The notes under the pieces are model-generated. The model was given only the letters and a program-made list of their open reading frames with translations. It searched no databases and was not told the DNA's origin. From positions 1 through 60,873 of the forward strand of contig JAZQBL010000008.1 of assembly GCA_045545665.1 (NCBI GenBank): a stretch of 60,873 nt of DNA, given 5' to 3'. Made by a program: the position numbers and the translations under genes. Positions within the stretch are counted from its first letter, which is position 1; each line of letters opens with the position of its first letter. Shown piece after piece: positions 15,382 to 23,800 of this stretch. Source of the DNA: RGIG7213 sp045545665 (lineage in GTDB: Bacteria > Bacillota > Clostridia > Oscillospirales > CAG-272).

Positions 15382-16113
15382 CTACTGTCTTTTCATTTGC
15401 CTTAAAAACATTAAAACTGCCAAAAGGAGGAGTACGGTAGCATATCCTATGACCCACCATATATGAGGAAAAATACCGGAAAAATTTTCTTTAAGCACCG
15501 CACGTTCTATTTCAACTGCGTGAACGAACGGAAGCGCGTAAGCGATCTTCTTAAACGTTCCTCCGACAAGCTCAAGATCGAACCAGACACCCGAAAGCCA
15601 CGCCGAAAGGTTAGTAAGCAACGCCCCGCATATTCCGCCGACCTGCTTATCTGAAAACACACTTCCGCAAAGGAGTCCAAATGCTATGTACAACACTGAA
15701 ACGGGAATGATAAAAGCCACTGCATACAAGATCCCAACAGTTACGTCAAGTCCCAATGCAACAGCGCAAACGTAACAAATGATGCATTGAACAACTGATA
15801 TCGGAACGATCGGCAACGTATATCCGAAAATAAAATCCGTCGGAGTAAGCGGTGTCGTGTACAATCGTTGTAATAAGGAGCTTCCACGGTCTTTTGCTAT
15901 TAAAGTTGCAGAAAAGAGAGTCATAAACGAAAGAGCGAAAACCGTAATACCGGGTGCAAGATGCTCTATTTCAAACATCTTTACGGGAATATTTTTTTGT
16001 ATCGCGCTCAACAACAAAATTAAAACAACAGGAAACCCAAGTCCGAAAAAGAGATTTATGGGATCACGAAGTATTTCCTTTATATTTCTGTTTGCAAACG
16101 TCAGCATTTTCAT
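15382..16113 (-). CDS. ABC-2 type transporter permease
   Basis: 243 aa from ATG at 16113 (AAAGG 8 bases upstream, one base after the ATPase stop). About six membrane helices are visible: NLFFGLGFPVVLILLLSAI, PGITVFALSFMTLFSATLIA, VVQCIICYVCAVALGL, ILYAVAFIIPVSVLYIAFGL, ICGALLTNLSAWLSGVWFDL and IWWVIGYATVLLLLAVLMFL. The single large periplasmic-type loop and LQRLYTTPLTPTDFIFGY are typical of ABC-2 drug or lipid exporters. It pairs with the ATPase upstream and a TetR regulator. Likely a drug or antimicrobial exporter. Confidence 0.92.
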   Translation of the reverse strand: MKMLTFANRNIKEILRDPINLFFGLGFPVVLILLLSAIQKNIPVKMFEIEHLAPGITVFALSFMTLFSATLIAKDRGSSLLQRLYTTPLTPTDFIFGYTLPIVPISVVQCIICYVCAVALGLDVTVGILYAVAFIIPVSVLYIAFGLLCGSVFSDKQVGGICGALLTNLSAWLSGVWFDLELVGGTFKKIAYALPFVHAVEIERAVLKENFSGIFPHIWWVIGYATVLLLLAVLMFLRQMKRQ

Positions 16114-16114
16114 T

Positions 16115-16837
16115 TTATGAACCTTTAACAATACGCACAAAAGCTTGCTCGAAGCTGTCCGTTTCTGCCCTTTCTTTTATTTTATCAGCTGTATCGCACA
16201 CGAGAAGCTTACCGGCTTTCATAATTCCAATGCGGTCGGAAAGCGCTTCCGCTTCTTCCATATAATGCGTTGTCAGAATTATCGTTATTTTTCCCTTCAG
16301 GCTTTTTATTATATCCCAAAGATCGCTGCGTGCGAGCACGTCAAGACCGAGTGTCGGCTCATCCAAGAAAAGAATTTGCGGCTCACAGATAAGTGCCATA
16401 GCAATACTTAATCTGCGTTTCCAACCGCCCGAAAGCTTGCCCGCTTTCTTTTTTACAACAGTATCAAGGGAGAAAAGCTTACACAGCTCGTCTGTTTTTT
16501 CCTTTTTCTTTTCTTTATTAAATCCGTGAACACCGCATATCAGTTCAAGATTTTCGTAAACGGAAAGCCCCGGCGCAATGGCTGACTCCTGGGGAGATAC
16601 GGCAATTATTGATTTAACGGCTGCAGCATCTTTACAAATACTTTTACCTTTCAAAAAAGCATCACCGCTTGTCGGGGATGTAAGGCAGGAAAGCATTTTG
16701 ATGGCAGTCGTTTTTCCTGCCCCGTTTACACCAAGCAACGAAAAAAGCTCACCTTCATTTATGGAAAGTGAAAGTCCGTCAACAGCAACCGTATCGCGGT
16801 AACGTTTCGTAAGCTCTTTTATTTCGATAGCATACAT
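16115..16837 (-). CDS. ABC transporter ATP-binding protein
   Basis: 240 aa. Walker A GVNGAGKTT near residue 38, ABC signature LSGGWKRRLSIA near 133, Walker B ILFLDEPTLGLD near 154, and the switch histidine in LTTHYMEEAEALSDR. GLSVYENLELICGVHG is the Q-loop-following region typical of DrrA/CcmA-like exporters. The start lies 1 base after the TetR stop with GGAGG upstream; the permease follows with 1 base between, giving a tight TetR-ATPase-permease operon. Confidence 0.95.
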   Translation of the reverse strand: MYAIEIKELTKRYRDTVAVDGLSLSINEGELFSLLGVNGAGKTTAIKMLSCLTSPTSGDAFLKGKSICKDAAAVKSIIAVSPQESAIAPGLSVYENLELICGVHGFNKEKKKEKTDELCKLFSLDTVVKKKAGKLSGGWKRRLSIAMALICEPQILFLDEPTLGLDVLARSDLWDIIKSLKGKITIILTTHYMEEAEALSDRIGIMKAGKLLVCDTADKIKERAETDSFEQAFVRIVKGS

Positions 16838-16838
16838 A

Positions 16839-17402
16839 TTATTTTTCCTCCGTTAAATGCCGTGCCCTTATTCCGAAATACACGTCTGTCAGCATATTAC
16901 TTATAAGCTCTTCTTCAAGTGACAAAAATGACGTTGCAAGCATCGTTGCAATTCCGTGAACACACGTCCACATTTCAAGATGCATAAGCCGTGCCTTTTC
17001 TTCCGTTACTTTGTTTGCTTTCATTATCATTTGAACAGATGCTTCAAAATCCTGTGAAGGTGTGGTGTCTTCGTCATCTCGGTTTCTCATAAACAAAAAT
17101 TTAAACAATTCTCTTTCTTCTGCGGCAAAACGGATATACGCCATACCATAGGCCTTATATATCGGATATTTACCGTTTTTCGCTTCTTCATCCAAAAATT
17201 TTAAGTACATTTCGTATGCGGCGGACATCACATTTTTTTTAAGGTCATCCATCGTTGAAAAATTAGAAAACACAGGTTGTGTAGAGCAGTTAAGCTCCGA
17301 AGCGATTGCACGTGCATTTATTGTTTGCTCACCTCTTGCACGTACAAGTTCGACTGCCGTTTTCACTATATCGTTTTTTGTGATCCTTACTTTAGGCGGC
17401 AT
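16839..17402 (-). CDS. TetR/AcrR-family regulator
   Basis: 187 aa from ATG at 17402, chosen because AAAGGAG is 5 bases upstream; an earlier in-frame ATG overlaps the operator. The N-terminal HTH is clear (ITKNDIVKTAVELVRARGEQ, then NARAIASELNCSTQPVFSNF), followed by an all-helical ligand-binding domain of TetR size with AAEERELFKFLFMRNRDD. First gene of the ABC exporter operon and probably its ligand-released autorepressor. Confidence 0.9.
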   Translation of the reverse strand: MPPKVRITKNDIVKTAVELVRARGEQTINARAIASELNCSTQPVFSNFSTMDDLKKNVMSAAYEMYLKFLDEEAKNGKYPIYKAYGMAYIRFAAEERELFKFLFMRNRDDEDTTPSQDFEASVQMIMKANKVTEEKARLMHLEMWTCVHGIATMLATSFLSLEEELISNMLTDVYFGIRARHLTEEK

Positions 17403-17430
17403 AATAGCTCCTTTATATATCATATGTTAT

Positions 17431-17471
17431 ATATCATTTGATATTTTATCATACAAATCGCTTTTTGTCAA
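17431..17471 (-). promoter_or_regulatory. Promoter and likely TetR operator
   Basis: Minus strand TTGACA (17466-17471), 17 bases, TAAAAT (17443-17448). A perfect palindrome ATATCA-TT-TGATAT (17431-17444) abuts the -10, and ATATATCAT is repeated toward the start codon. Confidence 0.8.
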
Positions 17472-17490
17472 CAGTTTATAAAAAAAAAAC

Positions 17491-17518
17491 GGCTCATATG
17501 GGATTACCCATATGAGCC
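17491..17518. terminator. Bidirectional terminator
   Basis: Perfect 12-bp stem GGCTCATATGGG/CCCATATGAGCC, loop ATTA, flanked by A-run on the left and T-run on the right. In the minus direction it ends the VWA protein/small peptide transcript. Confidence 0.92.
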
Positions 17519-17527
17519 ATATTTTTT

Positions 17528-17803
17528 TTATGACTGGAACAGCGAGTAAAGTTCGGAAGGAACATGGTAACAGTAACCGTCGTTACCGTAATCTGTCGTT
17601 CCGTCTTCTACTTTTCTTGTGCATCCTATAACATCACTAGTAAAAATCGTCATCCATCCGTTAAAATATACTCCGCATTCTCCCTGGTTTAAAGTTGCAA
17701 TCACTCGTTCACAGCTTCCTGCTACGTTCGTATTGAGTGCGAAGTCCTCAAATAATATTTTAGGTTTACTATATAATTTTTTCAAACTTATCGCCTCTTT
17801 CAT
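17528..17803 (-). CDS. Small cysteine-containing peptide coupled to the giant VWA protein (91 aa)
   Basis: ATG at 17803 shares its A with the stop of the VWA gene (TAATG), with GGAAAG upstream, so translation is coupled. The N-terminal part, KKLYSKPKILFEDFALNTNV followed by AGSCE, resembles small clostridial proteins with KPxIxFExFxLxTNIAxGCE that I recall as widespread but uncharacterised. The C-terminal part has CYHVPSELYSLFQS. Four cysteines (31, 43, 61, 78) are spaced along it. There is no classical signal peptide. It resembles a ribosomally made precursor peptide by layout (charged leader, hydrophobic/TN-rich joint, Cys-rich core), but no modification enzyme is encoded next to it. Followed by a strong terminator. 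Confidence 0.75.
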   Translation of the reverse strand: MKEAISLKKLYSKPKILFEDFALNTNVAGSCERVIATLNQGECGVYFNGWMTIFTSDVIGCTRKVEDGTTDYGNDGYCYHVPSELYSLFQS

Positions 17804-20800
17804 TATTTCTTTCCGAACAAGCCGCCGAACCATTTATCAAACCAGCCGCCGAACCATTTATCAAACCAGCCGCTTGAGGAAGATCCGCCTGTTGAACTGT
17901 TGGAAGTTACCTCGACTGTTTCTGTAACAGGTTCGCTGAACTCACCGTCAGCATTATACGCTACGACTTCTATAGGAAGCTCACCTGCTTCGGTCGCTTT
18001 CACTGTGTAAGTCCACGTGCGCTGTTTTGTGAACAGGCTTCTTCTGTACTTCGTGACCGTCTCGCCGTTTACCGTGATAGAATCGACGTCACTGCTTGTT
18101 TTAACAGTTACAGTCACCGTTTTTCCTTCCTTAACGGAGGATTTTGAAACGGATACATCGAACGTATCGGGTTCAAATGTTGATCTTGAGTCTGATTCCA
18201 TTTCAAGAGATGCCAACGCAAGCTCTACTGTCTGTCTGTTAATGTATACAGCGCTTGCTTTTTCAACAGTTGCAGTCTCACTTACCTGGTTTATAAGTTC
18301 AGCGGGATCTTTTGTAAACGTACGTTTAACATTCGTTATGGAAAGAATATTACCCGAATTAGCTTCAGCGGAGTTCATTATTACTACTGTCATACCGTCA
18401 AGAGCGGTTATGTCGTAGTAAAGCTCCGTTGCACTGTTGATGGTCGTTTCCATAAGACCTTTTGTAAACTCATACTTCTTTTCACTACCTTCAGCGGGTG
18501 TGCCTACTGCATACATATTTATAATCGGAGTGCCCTTTGCCGCCTTGATTGCAACATGTACAGATGCTGTATAATCTGCAAGCAGTTTTTCCAACTCTTT
18601 CACTTTTTCATCATCTGTTATGTCACTGCCTTGGTAACTAACACCGAGAGTAAACGATATTGCCTGACCGGGAGCGAGGTAGACCTCGTTGTTAGGTCCG
18701 TAGTTCATATAGTTCTTGATAGCACCCGAAGGATCGTTCTCGAGATTATCATCGAACTGATTTCTCTCGTACGTATATCTGCCATGGAAATAGTCTACGT
18801 TTACCCATTGGTCGTATCCCGTAGCATTCTTATCGATCGTAGGACAACCGTCGATAAACATTGAACCGCCGACTTTAGCTGCTTCTGTTTCACTTGCTGC
18901 ATAGTCCAATACGTCTTTAGCTGCAATAAGCGTTCCGCGAAGCTCGGTGTACATAGGCCAACACTCGTTATCCTTGATATACGCGTCTTTGATAACGGAA
19001 TCGTTTGCACCGTTGTTTGCAGGGTTGTAAATTCTCACAGCATCGAAATAGAAGTCGTAAGATTTATCCCCGTTTTCATCGTATCTGTTATCGAGATACT
19101 GGGAATAAGATACAGTTACAACTGCGGTGTATTTGCCGTAATCAAGATTTTCAACGCTTATAACAGGTACCTGGTAAAGCGTTTCGGAAGCATCGGCATT
19201 GATTACCCATTTATAGCTATTATCAGATTGCTGCTCATATGTGTAACCGTAATACGTATCTACGAGAAGAGATTTTACAGGTGTATCGGTTATTAAGTTA
19301 CTGCCGTTATCAATTTTAGGTACACCTGCATACACATCAACGATTATTGTTCCCGTATCGTGATTTGTAAGACCGATGATATCGAATCCCGTTCCCGTGA
19401 ACGTGAACGTTGCCTCACCTGTAATACTATCATTTACGGTTATCTTCTTCGAATTACCGAGAGAGAAAGTAGCGCAATCTATATACTGTTCGTCGTATCC
19501 GTAGATGTTGCCGACGTCAAATATCGTTTCATCTACACCGGGACGGTCCTGAGCCTGGGGATAACCATTGATATTATCAGATCCGGAAGCTCCGTTTATG
19601 TTTGATACATTTTCCCAAGCATTCGCAGCCGGTGTCTTTACACCGCTTTGAAGTGTGCTGTAATACGTTTCAAAGTCTACGAATTTTTCTTCGTAGTAAA
19701 TGCTTGTCGCAGGTACTACAGTAAGCTTACGGAACAGATAATCCATTCCGACAGCGTAGGAAGGTGTGCCGTTTTCGAACTGAAGAGCGTACGTAAATAC
19801 GTCCTTACCGTCCATTTCCATGCCGGTGGGAGTGTATTTTACGAAGTCATCATCTATAAGCTCAGCTTTACCGTAACTACCGGTAGCTTTATCCACTCCT
19901 TCTGCAGTAAAATAGGACGCATATTCATTCGTGTAATCAGCTTCCGTTGACTGGTATACGGTAACGGGAACCCCGTTATTCGTAAGAGCATTGCCTTTAT
20001 CGTCTGTAAGTGTCGGAAGTGGCCGTGAAGTTATGGCTGTTGCCTTAAAGCCGCCTATATCGTTTGCCGTTATGTTAATGTCAACGGGCAAGCCGTAGTC
20101 AATAACGACTGTCTCAGGCGACGCGGAAATAGGTGACGTTACGGCAAACCATACGACCGTATTGGAATACGTGTATCCCGCCTTTGATTCAAAGCCGCCT
20201 TCTGCGATAAACTCATCTGTAGCACTCAAGTCTGTATAGACCATCTGCTCATTCGTTGCCGTATTGGAACCGGAAGAATACTGCGTTACATAGGTAGATT
20301 TCGTCTTACCCTCTCCTGCGGTTATCTTCCATGCACCGCCGTTATCGGAGGTCGCCTTTACCTCGTACGAAGCCGCACTGTCGTACAGTGAAAGTCCCTG
20401 CGGGAGGTTTTCAGCCGTTATCTTACCTGTTTCACTGTTCAGAGCGAACGAGGTAAATATTTCCGGTGTCGTTACTTTATACGCAAGGTCAAATGAAACA
20501 GGGCTTCCGCCGAGATGTGTTATCGGTCTTCCTTTATCGTCAACAAGGTAATACGCTACACTTACCTGTGCATCACCCCACGGGAGGTAAGGTGTGGGAA
20601 CTTGTATCTCACGTGCATTACCTTCAAAGTTCGTGTACGTAAGGTAAGCACCCGTTTTAGTGGATGTATCCTTGTTCGTCGGATACGTACCGTCGTCACG
20701 TGCGCCTTCCATAGAACCTTTCAAGTAAACGTCAAACGCAAGAACGTATTTATTCTCGGGGATTTCACCGATATTCCACGTAAACGTTGCGCTGTTAAGA

Positions 20801-23800
20801 TCGTAAGTGAAATATTGTGCTGTTATCTTGTTATTTGCAAGGATGTTTGTAGTATTTCCCTTTTCATTACTGTATGCCGCTGTCAACTTACCGTTTGCAT
20901 CTGTGGTAAACGTAACGGTTTCTTTTACGTTTGCAGCAGTACCCGGTTTGATTTTACCGACTTGCTCTGCAGAAACGTACACACCGTTGATGACAGAACC
21001 TATTTCACTGTACTTGTACGTCTGGTATTCTGTTACGGTAATTTTAGGATCTTTTGCGTCGGCATTTTGCTTTTTCGTCTGAAGCTCTACGTAATCACTC
21101 ATCGTGTCCGTAAACACTGCATTTGACAAAACCGAAATGTTTCCTGCTATCTCTGCAAAAATGTTCTTTATCGCAGTTACGTCATCGTTTACGAATTTTG
21201 CATACTTGTTGTCTTTGTATATCTTTTTAAAGTATTCGACTTTTCCGTCATCAACTTCAGTGCTGTGATTTGCACGTACGTCATCGCAGCTCCAGTCAGA
21301 TGAGATCTTTCTCAAAACCTCACCACTGCCCGCGTATGACGTTTCTTTGAGCGGTATCTGGCTGTTTATATAGTTGCTATACTGACCCTCATTCAACACG
21401 CCGACACCAATGGTATATACTGTTGCGCCGAGACCGTTTACGTAGTCGAGATAATCATCTGAGGGGTTGGCATCCGGGTCGATAACCTTATATTTTTTAT
21501 CGACACTTCCCTTGATAGCTTCTGCCATCCACATCTCACCGAGCTCATTATAGTGCGTATAATAATACGGATGTACCGTGGATGAGCTTACATTTCCGTC
21601 AGCCTTGGGAAGATAGCTGCTATAATCCGGATCATCAGCCTTATTGGGATCGTGCTTCATCTTTCCGTCATCCAGATGTCCGAGATACAGTTGATCGTGC
21701 ATGTCGTTATTTGTATCTGAGTTCAAGCCCATGTAGTTCATCTGGAGCGTTCCACCGTCAGCCATAAAGATGAGGTAGGAGTCACGCTTCGTTCCGTTGA
21801 GCGCATTCTGCTTCTGACGGGCGTTGAGCGTCTCATAGGCAAGCTCGAGGCCGCGGTCGTAGTTTGTTCCCGAACCTGTATACTTATAGTTTGCTACTAT
21901 TTCGTTGATCTTCGCAGTCGTCAGATCTTCGTTTTCGACAAATCGGTCGTCGACGTCGGGAACGTACTGATTGAAGCCCGACGTCAGGAACTGTGCCGTA
22001 TCGGGCTCAATGTTTGAGTCACAGTTCGTATAGACTTTATATGACGTATTCGCATTCTTGTTAAGAACATAGTTTGGGTCGATAAGATCGTATCCGTCAA
22101 ACGTAACGACCGATACGGCTATATCCTCGGGTGAATTTGCAAACGTTGTAAGCGCCGCTTTTATAGCCTCCGTTACAGCCTGGCGGCGTGTCGTCGACGT
22201 GGTTCCGATTTTTCCTTCCATAGAACCCGAGTTGTCGATTGCGATAACAACGTCTGCACCGGATGCTGTGGGAACACCTGTTACGGAAAGCTCAAGACGT
22301 GCCGTACCCGTTTTCCAGTAATCATGAGTTGAAGTATCAAGCTCCTTCGTTATAACAACGCTTCCGGGGTTAGGATATACAGGGTCGCCCGTTTCGGCAG
22401 CAACCGTCAAATTAATTGTACCGATTCTCGTATCCTGATAAAATACGTGTGCGTTTGTCGTCTTGTTAGCATCTGCAGAATCCGTCGTGCTTACAGCATT
22501 TTTACCTGCAGAATCTGTGCTGAGCATATCCATCGTTATCGGAACTCTTGAAACTGAAACCGAACCATCGGTTTTCGTTGTCGTGATAACGAGATTTGCA
22601 CCCGTAACGTCAGCACCTGCCGCGCCGTGCTGTATTGCAACGTCAAACGTATCAATGTGCGCCGTTATGCTCTTTATCGACGTGTCTTCTTCGTAATAGT
22701 AGACACGGTCGTATACAGTCATATTGGACAGTGATGCGTTTTTATCTGTGCCCACGATGTATGCATCGACGGGAACACGTGTTGTAAAGTTGCCTATTTC
22801 ATTTGCAAAATGGAGTCCGCGCCATTCATTTGAGTACGAATCAAAGACGTTTACGTTTGCGTTGCTTGTATTAGAACCGACATGATATTGTGTCGCTGCA
22901 AAACAAGCAAGACCTGTTCCTTTACCGACAGTTACCGTATGTTGGGTAGTGTCTCTGTGTGTAAAATAGTTTAAGGTCGTTAAGGCTGCCGTACTGCTCG
23001 TACTCTGTTTTTGTTGTGCATAACTTATATTGGTATCCGCTATTTCGCACCAGAGATATCCTGCTTTGTTTGCAGCTGTACTATTTATATTTTGGCTCAA
23101 TTTAAGCGTCGTAGTACTCGGAATAATAGATGCATCCCACTTAACGATATCACGTGACGTACCGTTAAGATCGTAGTAAAGATAACCGGTTATATTGGTA
23201 TTGCTTCCATTGTTATACGCTTGGGTTTCAAGTGTGAAATACGGTCCGACAAAATTGGGATTAAGCGGATGTGCATCAGCCACAAAATTGGTTTTCCAAA
23301 CTTCATGCTGTTGAACACTTTCGGTCTGTGTAATATATTGCTTTTCACCGTCTATCTCAATTTCATATATTTTTCTTATTCTAGTTGTTATCGGAGAAGT
23401 ACTGTACAATCCTTGGATAGAAAGCGCTTTGCCGTAGCCTGCTTCCGCTCTGTCGATAAGCATATAGTTCGTATCGTCTTTGATACTCTTTGAAACGCTG
23501 CCGTCAGGATCGATCGGTGTTACAAGTCTGTAAAAGCTGCCGCTGACAAGTGACGTGCCATTTCTTACAACGAGAATAAATTTACTGTAGATTACTTTAC
23601 CTTCATACTTGACAACACAATTGTAATAAGTTCCCTGTGTTGCCGTACTCATTTTTGTTGTACCGTCAGCTTTGTAAAGCATATCAACGGTTACGGGAAC
23701 ATCATAAACCTCATCCCCTGCCATAACTTTAAGATATGCGCCTGTCGGTGCCGACGTATTAACTCCGGTTGCAACGCATCCGTAGTCATCAATAAGCCAA

